Positions 1-11,563 of a DNA stretch of 64,000 nucleotides are shown here, piece after piece. The DNA is from Serendipita indica DSM 11827 (Eukaryota > Basidiomycota > Agaricomycetes > Sebacinales > Serendipitaceae). The notes below the pieces were generated by a model that did not search any database, had not been told where the DNA came from, and saw only the letters and a list, made by a program, of their open reading frames with translations. The stretch spans positions 1,984,001 through 2,048,000 of the forward strand of contig CAJVGD010000001.1 in assembly GCA_910890315.1 (NCBI GenBank). The letters are read 5' to 3'. Position 1 is the first letter of the stretch. Every line of letters begins with the position of its first letter. The position numbers and the translations under genes were made by a program.

Positions 1-1159
1 TAGATATTCAATGGGAGATTTACGCGGTTGATGCGACGCTATGGCGGTTAGCCGGTATGTCTGCATCAATCCAACATATGGTCGGCTCACAGATGATTGA
101 TAGGACACGCGACTGTGGCGGAGATAGGAGACGACATTGTCCTCAGAAATACAAAACCTGGGACGGAGATCCGGTTGTACACTCTCTGCGCCCGAGCGCG
201 TCAATTCTTCCAACAGGGTCAGTATGTCAAGGCATTTGCAACGCTCTTCGACGGTGAAACTTGGTCGCATCTGGGCCTTGTGCAATATCAGTACTGGTCG
301 AACGAAGTTTGGCATCTGATGTGGGACCTCGCTACTCGACGGTCAGTGCCATCCGTGTCTCCTAGCTGTGAACTCACAGATACACAGATGTCAAGAAAAT
401 TTCAAAAGACAGTTTCTAGAACCCAGAAAGCCCAAGGTATCACCCTTTGAGACGGCAGAAACCGGCAAAAAGTCGCCCGAAGCCATTCGGAAGCTGATTG
501 TTGAAGCAAGCAAGGCATTGGTAAGCCTCCCTGTTCAATTTAACGTAGAGCTAGAAGTTTTCAGACTGCACGAGATATTACGCGGGCAACCATGATGATC
601 ATTGACGCGCTACACTATGCAGAGGTCAACCACTATTGGTATCTCTATCGTTCTGCCGTCCCTGTTTTTGCGGATCTCGAGCTGCAGAGGGGGAAAATCC
701 AATCGGCCCGCCATGTCTTGGAGCAGATTCTTCCTCAGGTGGCCAGAGGAGAGGATTTGGAGCAGCGTGCTCTCGTGTACACGATCTATGCAAAGGTGAA
801 AATGGCGCAGAGCAAATCCGGTGGTCGTGGTATGTCTATCTGATTAGAGAAATCGGGTTTCTTACTTCTTGGGACTAGTACTCTTGGAAGACGCGATTGT
901 TGATCTGAAAAAGGCAGAAGCTGATTACATGATTCTGGAGATGCACGCCTCAGTTCAAGATGTGCTTTACCTTCAAGCCATCGTCTACGAAGCACTTGGA
1001 GATGTTGTCGAGCGAGATGGCGCTAGTAGGGACCTGATCAAAGTGGAAGAACTGGAGAAGATGATGATGCAGGAGCTCGACACGGAGATGATAGAACTGT
1101 GGGACATTGTATGTGAAGTAGGGGTCGCGGTCGCGAGCGGTGATACGCATTGGCCATGA
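1..1159 (+). CDS. APC5: Anaphase-promoting complex subunit 5 (APC5), 3' part only
   Basis: The gene runs in from the left edge, so the N-terminus is missing. The first exon reads DIQWEIYAVDATLWRLAG up to a GT at base 55, and after an intron of about 49 bp the frame continues as GHATVAEIGDDIVLRNT. This W-x-L-x-G followed by an R-x-Y-T-L-C-A-R-A-R segment, then TPR-like helices ('RSAVPVFADLELQRGKIQSA' near 650 and 'LYLQAIVYEALGDVVERDGA' near 970), matches the C-terminal TPR half of APC5, a scaffold subunit of the nuclear APC/C ubiquitin ligase that drives metaphase exit. At least four short introns are visible. The stop is at 1157-1159. The family call rests on motif memory rather than an alignment, so another TPR scaffold is the main alternative. 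Confidence 0.7.
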
Positions 1160-1572
1160 TTATATGCATTATTACTTGATCAAATACTTTGAAAGTCTGG
1201 CTAGATGATAATTTATCGTCGGCTTCAAGGGCTTTTGAGCGGGAGGCTTGACAAAAGTCAGTCGAAAGTTTTCAAATGTTGATGGGACGGCAGCTGACCA
1301 TGGTCCGCATGCAATTATGTAGAGACTTTGCGGCTTCTGCACATTCCTTTGTGCTCTGGGTGTCGCCTGTCGACGCCCAGCAGCTCAACATTTCGGTGAG
1401 CTGCTGGTTGCAAGGCCCAGGCCGTTTCACTGGCAGAAATAAGCGGATATACAAGTTTGTGTGAATTTAACTCACTTTTCCTGGGCTTTACTTTGAGCTT
1501 TTCTATCCGCGTCATGATAGGGTTTCCGCTACGTTTGCCACGATTTGGACCAGACCTCTACCAGCTTGTCAA
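1160..1572. other. Intergenic, APC5 to E2 gene
   Basis: About 410 bp between two co-directional genes. The open frame at 1276-1464 begins at a non-ATG codon and shows no family signal. No TATA box or other element stands out; the region presumably holds the APC5 3'UTR and the E2 promoter. Confidence 0.5.
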
Positions 1573-2921
1573 TGGCGACGCTTACTTCACACAACAGTGC
1601 AAATGCTTGTAGGTCTAGAATGCAATTAGATGCTAAAGGCTGGCTAATTGAGCTCTATCCCAGCCGTCAAGCGCATCCTTCGCGAGGCGCGAGAGATCCA
1701 GGCAGACCCCTCGACGGAATTCACAGCCGGACCTTTAGAGGTATGCATTTCGAATGATTTCGAGCCGTCTGAGCTCATGGTTATTAGGATAATCTATTCG
1801 TGAGTCGGCCAGAGTGGCAGCCGGCACAGCGGATGGGATACTAAGCAGCATACTAGGACTGGCATTGTACACTGAGAGGACCAAAGGACACAGAATTCGA
1901 AGGCGGACTCTACCACGTCAGGATCACGCTCCCCCCTCAGTATCCCTTTAGACCCCCATCCCTCCGGGTCCTCACTCCTAGCGGTAGATTCGAGGTGGAT
2001 ACACCCGTACGTATATGGTCGACATCGAGGGTTCATTGCTCACGACTGGTCGAATACAGGTCTGCATTAGCTTCACCAACTGTGCGTAGAACGTGAGAAC
2101 GATTCTAGTGCATTACTCATGAGGCCACGTAGATCATGAAGAGCTATGGCAGCCCGCGTGGGGTATCCGAACTGGTATGTTCTCGCCGTGCAATCTCTGA
2201 TGCCGACGCTGAATCGCGTGCGTTTCACAGCCATTATCGGACTGCAGGGCTTTTTCCCCGTGAGCGGGTCAAATGCGCTCGGTGTTGGTTCATTGAATGC
2301 ACCTCCACAAGAACGCAAACGACTGGCGGCATTGTGAGTCATGGTCGTAGACCACGCGGGGTGATTTATTGGCTAATTGGCGGCACGACCAGATCCCGAG
2401 AATGGAAATGCCCACACTGCAACCAGAAGAATATAGAAATGCTTCCAGACCCTGTCGAGACACCGAAACAAGAAGACGGTGCGAGTTTGACCGAGTCTGT
2501 CGAAACTCCAAAGGCGAGCCTGGGACCCAATGTAGCGCGACAAGATAAAGTCCAGGCTCCCAACCATATTGCTATCCCTGCATTTTCTTCCACATTACCA
2601 CCCAATACCCTATCCACGACCACCGAAGCGAATGCCACTGCCCTCTCCCTGCAACCTTCGACCCCGGCGCGTAACATCTCCATCTTTGAGCTCGGTCCGA
2701 AACCTGTGGCGCTGCCTTCCAACGACCCGGCACGTCATGGTGAGGAGAATGGCGCGCGAGCGTCAGGGGACAAGTCGGACACGCCACAGCAGCACCAAGT
2801 GCAGGCGTTCCCAGCGTTTCGCGATTCGGGGGTCGAAGGCGTTCCCATCTGGCTCGACAGTGCAATCTGGATACTGACGGCGTTGCTGGGAGGTATCGTG
2901 ATCCACAGAGTCATGTTCTAG
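1573..2921 (+). CDS. UBC6: Ubc6/UBE2J-type ubiquitin-conjugating enzyme, tail-anchored
   Basis: An E2 of the endoplasmic-reticulum-associated degradation pathway. Spliced exons give MATLTSHNSANASVKRILRE, then DNLFDWHCTLRGPKDTEFEG, GRFEVDTP and VCISFTN, which contains the active-site Cys, followed by HEELWQPAWGIRT. This is the UBE2J consensus and, as in that subfamily, it has no HPN triad. A Ser/Pro-rich linker follows, then a hydrophobic C-terminal segment (IWILTALLGGIVIHRVMF, near 2866-2918) that would anchor it in the ER membrane facing the cytosol. Seven short introns interrupt the UBC domain. The chosen ATG is followed by 12 codons and a GTAGGT donor, as expected for the short N-terminus of this family. 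A C-P-H-C motif (WKCPHCNQK) follows the UBC domain; two cysteines alone do not establish a metal site. Confidence 0.88.
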
Positions 2922-3139
2922 ACCACTATTCGCTCGTTTAGATGAGACTGGCCTATTTATAACGGACTCACTCCCTTGTGGTGTTGTACAAACTTGACAT
3001 TCATTGAAACGTGGCTTTCTTGACCTTTGTAATCCTCTCGTCAGTAGTGCCCGCTCCTTGGCCGCCAACGGGTCCGAGCTTGGTTCGCCGACGACGGCTA
3101 CGGCTCACGGTGACACGCTCAGTGGAGGAATAAGTAAAT

Positions 3140-6100
3140 ATGGAGTCTGCAGCAACGTCGCAAACATCGATCCGCTCCCAAGAGTCGTCGACGGGTCCCC
3201 TGCCAGCCTACGACGTGTTTCTGCGCGCTCTTGGGGACAGTTATCTCAATTTCTTTAGTGAAAGGTGAGATTATGTCTCCCTTTACCGGCCATTTGCGCG
3301 TCGAGCAGTGTGCACTGCGGCGTACCCCATGTTTGCACCTTGCTGACGAGCTTAATGTCACGACGCGCGGCAGATTGAAATTGGAGGAGCAATAGTACGT
3401 GAATACATGCTCTGCGCTTGCTTGCTCAGTCGGCTTATGTCCACAATTCACCGTCCGTCATACCCCGCGTGCGCTACAGTCGAGATGGCATGATTAGGCT
3501 TCTTCAAAGACAGATTACTATTGATCTCATGTTCAACGAGCGACTCCCTGATAGCGAGTGGACGCTGAGGAGAGCCTGGAAGGACGTTTTGGAGGGGCTC
3601 GAAAGAGGTGCGTTGCGCCAGTCTGTTTTTGTGGCATGGTCATCTTACGGGTCCTATAGAGAGTGACGTACGGGGTGCATTTATCAATTCGTTGAGAACC
3701 GACATTGTAGGGCCGCTCCTGGAACTCAAGGTGAGCAGGGACGATAGGGATGCCTCTTCTCGCCCCATAACGAGTCGTGTCGCAGGAAACGCACGAGCGG
3801 TCCCGCAAACGTATCAAAGAAGATGTGAAGAATTCACTCGTTCAGTACAACGAGTATAGCGAGAATACGCTCCCTCGTCTGAGGAGAACGTACATGAAGC
3901 GCTGCATGGAGGCGGACGAGTGGAAGCACGAAGGAAGTGCTCGGAATACAGTTACGAGCCCGACGACGCCTCATCAACCCGTGCCCAAACCCACTTCGTC
4001 TACGCCTAGCACGCCACCGACGAATAATCGTTCAGTCTACCAGTCGGATGCGCCATCGGAGAGAGGACCAAGGGGAAGGCAATCTTCTATCGGCGGGCAA
4101 GGACGGCGAGACAGGAGTCCTGGTGGTTCAACGAGCTTTTCAGATCTTGCCCAGCAAGGTGACTTTGACTTTTCATATTCTGCCTACCATGGCCTCACAA
4201 TCACAACAGGAAGACGCCAGTTGAACAATCTTCGGACTCTGATCGAGACCAAGGGAGGCGTTGGGGGCAATCCCAAAGGCGAAATTGCACTTCGAGGAGT
4301 GCGTGCAAGGCGCGACGCTGACGAAGCTGGTGAGGCCCTCTCGCAATAGGAGTTCACCATATTGACATAATTCCAGACAAAGAATATCGAAAAGGAGTGC
4401 ATGCCATGGAGACACTTCGGCTACGCAGAGAAAAGATTCTGGAAGCCGGCTACACCGTCAGTAAAATGAGTGGCTCTTGGCGTATCTGACTCTTTCCAGA
4501 GTTTGGAAACACTGGTGGCTGAAACTGCCGACCTTATGGTACGAGTAATCGAAAGATATTCGGATAACCTCACGTAAGTCCCCGCTCCTATATTGGATTA
4601 GGCGCCTTACCGGTACTTAGCGCAACAAACGTCACAAACTCGCAATTATCTACGAGTCTTGGTTCTGTCGTCAACATTATCCATCCCATACAAGACCTCC
4701 AGAGATTACGACAATTGACCAGCAAAACGCTGGCCGCAGCGATACCCAAACCCATTCTTTATTGCAATTATCAAGTCGGAGAATGTACCGACATGCTATT
4801 TGGTGTCAGCCTTGTTGACTACGCGAGCTCACGAGGCCTCCGAGACAACGAGTTACCCAAGATAGTATCTATTTGCACAGCGGAAGTCGAAGCACGCGGC
4901 ATCAAGACGGAGGGAATCTACCGGGTACGTGATGGGTCAATGCCTACCCAATGCTGATAACTGTACCAGGTCCCTGGCCGGCACGCACATGTGATGGAGG
5001 TGAGTTATCAGACCGCCCTTTGGTCTCGTCGCCAATCTTCTACAGCTTTCCTTGATGGCAGAGAAGAGCGAGGCAGATTTCACCGTCGACAAGGAAGACA
5101 TACATTCCATTGCAGCCTTACTCAAAGTGAATCTGACATCTCGGCCCTGTTCCGGAACTTATTGTTCTCTAGTATTATCTGCGGGAACTTCCCGAACCGG
5201 TGTTCAAATTCCCAATCGTTGACAGGGTCCAATACACTGAAGATAGAGGTAAAATAAGTCAAACGACCCTATTCTCAGCTAAATTATGACAGATAAACAT
5301 TTCGCAAACAATTTTGCCATGATTCGCAGCAAAATACGTCGCCTTCCAGCGATTCACCAAGCAACGCTGCGTGCCATGCTCGAACACTTGTCCAAAGTCG
5401 TAGCGAACCAGAAATTTAATAAGATGGACGCCAAGAATCTTGCAGTCATTTTTGGACCAGTTATCCTTGGCGAAGAGGCCTTGCCGGCCGGTGTAGATAT
5501 TCTAACCATGACCAAGGTACGCCCAGAAAACCTCAGAAGTCCAGGCACTGAGAGCTGTGCAGGACACACTGATGGAAGACATGATTGCCAATGCCAGAAT
5601 CCTCTGCGATCCTCACGCTGGAGAGGAGCGATCCTCTTCGCCGCCTTTGCCCAGCATACCACCGTCCGAGATTGGAGCGCTGAATTCTCGAGCCAGCGCT
5701 CCTATCTATGGCTCTTCCCACACTGTCGTGAAGACATTACCATCGAGTACAAAGACGAACCTTTGCTTGGTACGACGGCAGATGGGGTGCCGTTTGGTGA
5801 ATCCCTCTCTGCTTCGTCACAGTATCCACCAAAGCTGCCACCAAGACCGGCTAATAGACAGCCGACGAGGAGAAATACGATTTCCTCTGGGAGCGTCGAC
5901 CCTGCGGCGCTTGCAGGTATTGCAGCGATAAACTCGAATACTGCTGCGAGTAGACCGTCAGAAGATGGACGCGCCACGGGATACGAAAGAGATAGACCGT
6001 CGACGGGAGGACGAGGCCCCAAGCTCGATACAAAGGGACACAGTTCGAATCCATCCGTCTCTTCGACGGCGTCTACCCAAAGAGGAAAGATTTCCGCGTC

Positions 6101-6803
6101 GTCTTCTCCCGCGCGAAGTACTGTACCTGGCCGAGTGGGCGTTTCGTCTGTATCACTTCACACATCATCTGCGTCAGGTACTGGCACCAGCGGTGGACCA
6201 TCCAACGGTACAAATGGAACCAGTGCAAACGGAAATAGTGGTGGAACCTATCTCAACGCAAGCACGACAAGTACGACGGGTCACGAGAGTGGGGGAGTGC
6301 CGAAGAAGGGGTCATATTCTGACTCGCTCTTGGCCGAGCCAGCAGTGCTCATGTACCAAGCACAAGCAGACGAAGAAGAAGTGCAACCCATCACCCCTGT
6401 ACCTGCACCCGTTTTGCGTAAGGGTAATGGCGGGAACCCTGGACCTGGACCCACACCTGTCACTCCGCCTCTGCCGCCAGCCACGAGTACAGCACCTAGA
6501 TTCCCATCTTCGTCCACTTCCCCGCCCACATCTCCCTCGACACAAACACCAACTCGACAACGTGCACAAGAAAGGGAAAAGGCGCAGGAAAAGGAAACGG
6601 AACGCGAACAAGATCCTCCTGGCCCCTTTAGCGCATATGCTGCCAATGTGGGTGTAGGACACGGAAACGTGTACGGAGGAGATGCGGGCGAGGTCGAGGT
6701 GGATTATCCTGGCTCGCCCGACACGAGTGCGCTCGAGTTTCGGACGGCGGAGAATACACCTATACACTCACCGAAGGAGGAGCTCGCCTCATTTACAAAG
6801 TGA
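3140..6803 (+). CDS. RGD1: F-BAR and RhoGAP domain protein, Rgd1-like
   Basis: A GTPase-activating protein for Rho-type GTPases that also senses or bends membranes. The ATG at 3140 opens MESAATSQTSIRSQ and leads into YDVFLRALGDSYLNFFSER, the start of an F-BAR domain. Its coiled-coil helices continue to about 4620 (for example HERSRKRIKEDVKNSLVQYN near 3790). The RhoGAP domain begins near 4800 (LFGVSLVDYASSRG), with the arginine-finger region IKTEGIYRV and the motifs LREYYLRELPEPVF-like at 5150-5215 and AKNLAVIFGPVIL near 5430. The C-terminal half (from about 5600) is a Ser/Thr/Pro-rich tail ending FRTAENTPIHSPKEELASF. There are more than ten short introns. An intron at about 5771-5820 joins two frames in phase, so a model that reads straight through 5521-5820 would be wrong. 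Rgd1 rather than Rgd2 is suggested because no DEP domain was seen. Confidence 0.85.
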
Positions 6804-7424
6804 GCCCACCTCATAACACGATTTCTTATCGAATCACCATCGAGCTCCCTTTCATGGACTTTGGGACACTTGCTTCTCAATTGTACTTTGATCTATCTGA
6901 ATCTCGCTATTCGTCGCCTATGTGAAATGACTATCGATACTTTATCAGCCTCAGAGGAGATGAGCACATGGAGTAACAGAGCATGTATTACATTTGTGAC
7001 TTTGTTCTAGTTCAAACTAGACGACGGATGGCAGGTAGTTATACAACGCTGATTCGAGACTGCAATCGCATGCACACAGATAAGTCGAAAGAGGCAAAAA
7101 ATGAAAAGGACGAGTGGTGAGAATGAAAGCGGGATAAACATGGACGACCAGAAAGACCAAAAGAGCCGTCAACCAAAGGAATAAAAAGAGCATGTCAGAA
7201 GAGGGTATGAAAAGTGGTGTGTGTGCATGGGCCCGAAAGGCAAACGATCGATGTCCTCGAAGAGTTCGAAGAGGGGGGGGGTTGGATGTACAGGCAGTCC
7301 ACAGAAGTGATGCGATTATCCCGATGTCCTATATGTTCCCGGGATGACTGAGCGAGCGCTCAATACAATGACAAAAGACGCGAAGACAAAAAAAAAGTAG
7401 AGTGGGAGAGGCAGTCGAATGTTA
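6804..7424. other. Convergent intergenic, 3'UTRs
   Basis: About 620 bp between the stop codons of two converging genes. A run of nine G residues lies near 7267. No gene, repeat family or RNA structure is recognised; it most likely holds both 3' untranslated regions. Confidence 0.5.
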
Positions 7425-9533
7425 TCAACAGCCAGGAACTTGTTGATCTCGATGACGCGAAATCTTTTCGACACCAGCGCAAAGCGACGTCTTGCGGTTC
7501 TCCTCCTAACGAGAAGCATTAGCACCCAAAAAGACGACGTCGAGAATGGAATGGGACATACGCGTTCGGCCATTTCTTCTTCCGTATCGCTATCTTGCTC
7601 CTCTTGCGTATCCTCGTCGTCCGAACTCGAGGAATCCGAATCATCATCGTCCTCGTCGTCTCCCGTCACGCTACTTGCCTCGGATGGGGTGGCACCGGTA
7701 GGTGGAGGCGGCGACTTGCGACCAGGTTCGTTTGCAGAGTGTGGATGCTGAACGTGAGAATGGTGATGGTGATGGTGATGAGCAGGAACCGCCACGGCCT
7801 TGACGACGTGATGTTCATCTTCAGCCACATTGATCGTCAACTCGTTGGACAATGGCGAGCCGACATTGGTAATGGTCATACCGCTGTCCTTGCGTCTAGG
7901 TGTGCCCACACCGGTCGGCGTACCCGACGGTCGTGGCGTAACGTTGGATGAGCCGGATGTAGTTATGGGTACCGAAGAGAGGTCGACCGCCTCGGGATCT
8001 TCGACGAGTTGACCGTCTTTTGCCACAAAATCGCGTGCTTGGATCGTCACATTGCTCTCGGATTCCGCCACCGCGTTTGGAGATGAATTGGTGGTATCTT
8101 CTTTCGCCTCTGCAGCCTAGAGCACGCTGATCAGGTTTTTCTCCGGAATACGAATAGAATAGAAGACAAACCTTTTTCTCTGCTTCTGCCTTTTCTCGCT
8201 CCCGTTGTTCTCTTCTTCGCTTCACCCACGCCATACCGCTCCCGTCGTCATCATCTGCAACGCTTCCACCGGCAGTGGCTCCGACGCTGACGTTACCCTG
8301 ACTCTGAATGCCGGCGTATTTGCCTCCAGCGAGCCCTGCATTCTTGACACTTCCCGCGCCGCCATGGCCCCATTCGACAAACTCGGGTTCGGTATCTTGG
8401 ACGTTATCAAACGGTCTTGATCGTGGCGCACCATACACACGTCCATTTAGCATTCGTTGATTTCGTCTCCGCGGCGCTGGTGCTAGTGGTCCCTTTGACA
8501 CGGGCGTTCCGAGCGACTGGACACGCTTCATGGGCACACCACCACCACCACCAAAACCGAGTGACAGTTTCGATGGTCGACTGTCTGCGCCAGACGCCGT
8601 TCGTCTTCGGGTCAGCGCGAGGCCTGCGAGCATGCCCCCCTCGTTGCTCGTATTCGAGGCCATCGAGTCACGGGACGCTGTTCGCCACATGCTCTCGTCC
8701 TCACTTTGCGCTCCCCGTCCCCCATCAAAGCTCATGGGTGAACCAGGGCCAGAGCCACCACCACTGGTGGTTTTACCCAAAAGCGGTCCAAAAAGACGTT
8801 GGCTCCAGCGCTTTGGTTTAGAGACCGTGTTGTCACGACGGAGGGCGGAGGTTGAGCTTCCATAATCCGAGGCCGTTTCGTCGGGAATGGCCGACTCGTC
8901 GACATTTGCGCCCTGTGCGCCCGCGGGGAGGAGTAAAGTGCCGGCGGCAGGTTGATCCCCTGCGCTGTGAACAAGACCGAGGGCACTGCTGGTATTGGTG
9001 GTGGTGGGTAATTGTTGTTGCTGCACGAGCGACACGCCCTCGTCCGAGGGGAGGGTCAGACCTCCAGGCGCACCGATGAGGGGACTGTCTGTCGTGTACA
9101 CGTTTTCTGCCAATTCTTCCCGTCTTGGATCGGGTAAGGGCGCAAAGCGAATCTTGCGGATCGAGTTTGCGCGAGAGTGGCTGTTGCCATTCTGAGTCGC
9201 GTTGCCGTTGGAATTGTTGGTCTCACTTTGACTAGATGAACTAGAATCTGAGCGCGGGAGGGGGGACGTGGCTGAACGGGGGTGGGGCGAACTCGAAAAG
9301 GAAGAGGCATATTCCGAGGTTGTCGAGTTTGGAGCGAGTGACAATGAAGTGTTTGGGCGTGGAGAATGAGTAGACGGACTGCTGGTTCCCGGTAGTGCCA
9401 ACGGCGTGAGTGGATTGAGGAGGATGCCACCTCCGCGAGGAAGAGGCACGTTGGAGTTTGTTCTGGGACTACTTGTACGCGAGTTTGCGGCTGAGTTGGA
9501 AAAGATGGACGTAGACAAGAGGGAAGACGCCAT
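7425..9533 (-). CDS. Conserved basidiomycete Ser-rich protein, unknown function
   Basis: Starts MASSLLSTSIFSNS at the only in-frame ATG (9533). Long Ser/Thr/Gly-rich stretches surround short blocks that look conserved: RMLNGRVYGAPRSRPFDN, EPEFVEWGHGGAGSVKNAG and GSGMAWVKRRREQREREKA. The chain then has a His tract (VPAHHHHHHHSH, near 7770), an acidic Asp/Ser/Glu run and a C-terminal end KTSLCAGVEKISRHRD. That end appears only after removing an intron whose donor follows EEEMAER; reading through instead gives an unrelated hydrophobic tail to 7316, which I reject. Another intron lies near 8116-8171. There is no signal peptide or membrane segment, so the protein is probably intracellular and largely disordered. 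I recall similar proteins in other Agaricomycetes, all without an assigned role. Confidence 0.7.
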
Positions 9534-10153
9534 GGTCCCAAGAAATTCAGAGGCGGCGTATTCCAACTAGTGAAAGTAACGAGGTCGCTGATGAAAGAGA
9601 AGGAGAGTCTAGTCGTTATACTGCTGTAAAACTTGCTGGTCAAGCTGGCTTGCTACGGTGACCGCCACTGGGTGCGGGGCTGAACAACTGGACGGGCGGC
9701 GGGAGTGCGTCAGCGGCGGGCAAAGGCAAGGGGAAGGCTGGGGAATATCGAGATGAATTTTGAAGACGCACAGAGCAGCGTAGACGAGCAACGGGCTAGC
9801 GGAGACTGACGAGGTAAGGTCCAAAGGCCGCGGGAGCAACACTCGAATTTAAGCAGGTGACCGGTTCAGCCAGGCTTCTCTATAAGTGTTATGTTTACGA
9901 AACAGAAACTATAAGATATATGAGTTTGATAAAGTTTTCTTTGTTCTCCGGTGGCTATTATCAGAAAAGAAATCTGTGCCAAGAGGGCTAAGAGCATTAA
10001 CAAAAGATAAGCCAGCCTCCTGGGAATAAGTGCATAAATGGCAGTAGCCCCTATCCATGCGCACGTTTGATCTTATCGTGTCTATTAAGCCTAGCGGATC
10101 TGCGTCGGAGCTGCAAGACACTGCCACTGGTCAATCATTTGGACCAGACCACC
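9534..10153. promoter_or_regulatory. Divergent promoter region
   Basis: 620 bp between divergent start codons of the Ser-rich protein (-) and the methyltransferase (+). A TATAAGTG sequence lies at about 9881-9888, but its use is unproven. Open frames here (9609-9842 and 9909-10127, minus strand) show no family features and probably overlap 5'UTRs. Confidence 0.4.
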
Positions 10154-10984
10154 ATGGAAATTATTAATGCTAACATTAGCCATTTTGACAAACTCGAGAC
10201 GACAAACGAGGACAATACAATTGCGGTTCAAGTCGCTCAGGTGCTCAGACAGCTGTATGCGTTTGACCCAGAATCCACATTCCTGCTCGACTATGCTTCT
10301 GGTTCAGGTTTCTTTGGACTTGTTTCAGCTATTTCAGAACACTAATTTATTCCAGGACCCCTGTCCCGCAACCTCGCGGCATCGACCCGGCAGATTTTGG
10401 GTGCAGACATCTCCCAGGGCGTCGTAGACAGTTATAACAGACTTGCAAGGGAACAGGGACTCTCTCCGGACAAAGTTCAGGCCATTCGTGTCCAGCCATT
10501 TGTCCCCACCTCCAACACCTCTACTGCTCCCGACGGCGGAATAGCCGAAGCAGCAAACCGTCTGGAAGAAGAGCTCCAACTTGCTGGTCGCAAATTCGAC
10601 GTCGTCCTCTGTGCAAACGCCTATCACCATTTTCCAGACATTGACCTCGTCACAAGGCTTCTAGTCTCGGTGCTTAAACCAGACACGGGCCGTCTATTTG
10701 TCGTCGATCTTTCGGAATACAAACGACCACATGGTGCTGGTCATCATCATCACGGACACCATCATGCACACCACCATCCTCCCTCTGCCGGACACTCGCA
10801 TGACCCAGAACCGTTTACGGGCCCGACCGTCGCACATACCGGCGGTTTTACGTCGTCTCGCATTCAATCTTGCTTTACTAATGCAGGGCTTTGTGATTTC
10901 CAGTTTGTTGATTCTGCAGCAACGGCGGAGATGGGAGGAGGCAAGGCGACATTCTTCATCGCCTCTGGGCGTCGTAGAGAATGA
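10154..10984 (+). CDS. Class I SAM-dependent methyltransferase with His-rich insert
   Basis: The ATG opens MEIINANISHFDKLETTN. The SAM-binding motif I is LLDYASGSGPLSRNLAAST, read across an intron at about 10308-10358. Motif II follows at ILGADISQGVVDSYNR and the post-motif at FDVVLCANAYHHFPDID, with VLKPDTGRLFVVDLSEYKR after it. This is the small-molecule methyltransferase fold (UbiE/Methyltransf_11 or 25 type); the substrate cannot be told from sequence. Between the last two beta strands lies an insert with about 14 histidines (near 10741-10800), rich in H-H-x-H patterns, which could bind metal or be a disordered linker. It ends ATFFIASGRRRE. The protein is about 260 residues and has no signal peptide, so it is probably cytosolic. 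Confidence 0.8.
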
Positions 10985-11563
10985 CCATTTACAATGAATA
11001 TGCCAAGATTGCTCATACCCGATCGCAGGAGATGAAACGTTCCTCAATGGCCCATTACCCGGGTGGCTATACCAGGTTTGTCAACCCCGCATCATCAGGA
11101 GATCAGAGTAAACTATTATGAGCGCCTCTGAAAGTACTGTCGGTTAGCGCGCTTGACGGGGATCGGCTGAGCTGCGTATCCGTCGGAGCTGACGAGGGAT
11201 CAATCAGCGACGAGGCATACGGTCCTCTGATCGTTATCAGATTCTATTCAGTGTATTCGTAATCTCTGAATGTAGCCGTCACCATTTGCTTCCCCCTCTT
11301 AAGCTCACCAAATCCAACTTGACCCTCTTCTTCAATCTGGCCACCTTGTTGTCCTCCCCCTCGTCGCTGCTTGCGCGCACACAAGCACGAGCACTTGCAA
11401 GACTATCAACGCGTTCAACAATCTCTGTGATTACTTTGTTCACGACGTCGACAACGTCCACCGCCGCTGTCAATAGGCTAGCCCAGGTATTCTATCCGTC
11501 CATCATGATTCCGAATGATGACACTGACATTGTTTTTGGTAGCTTCAGAAGTCGTTTGCGACC
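10985..11563. other. Intergenic upstream of glutathione reductase
   Basis: About 580 bp. The open frames at 11279-11473 and 11286-11612 lack an ATG start in the sense direction and overlap what should be the 5'UTR. No extra in-frame upstream ATG that would add a mitochondrial presequence to the reductase was found. Confidence 0.4.

Noticed and set aside
6041-6056. GTTCGAATCC-like tRNA B-box
   Set aside because: Lies inside the RhoGAP coding exon with no cloverleaf or A-box around it.
7316-7424. Hydrophobic C-terminal tail read through from the Ser-rich protein
   Set aside because: Intron removal gives a better conserved end; the tail is probably 3'UTR.
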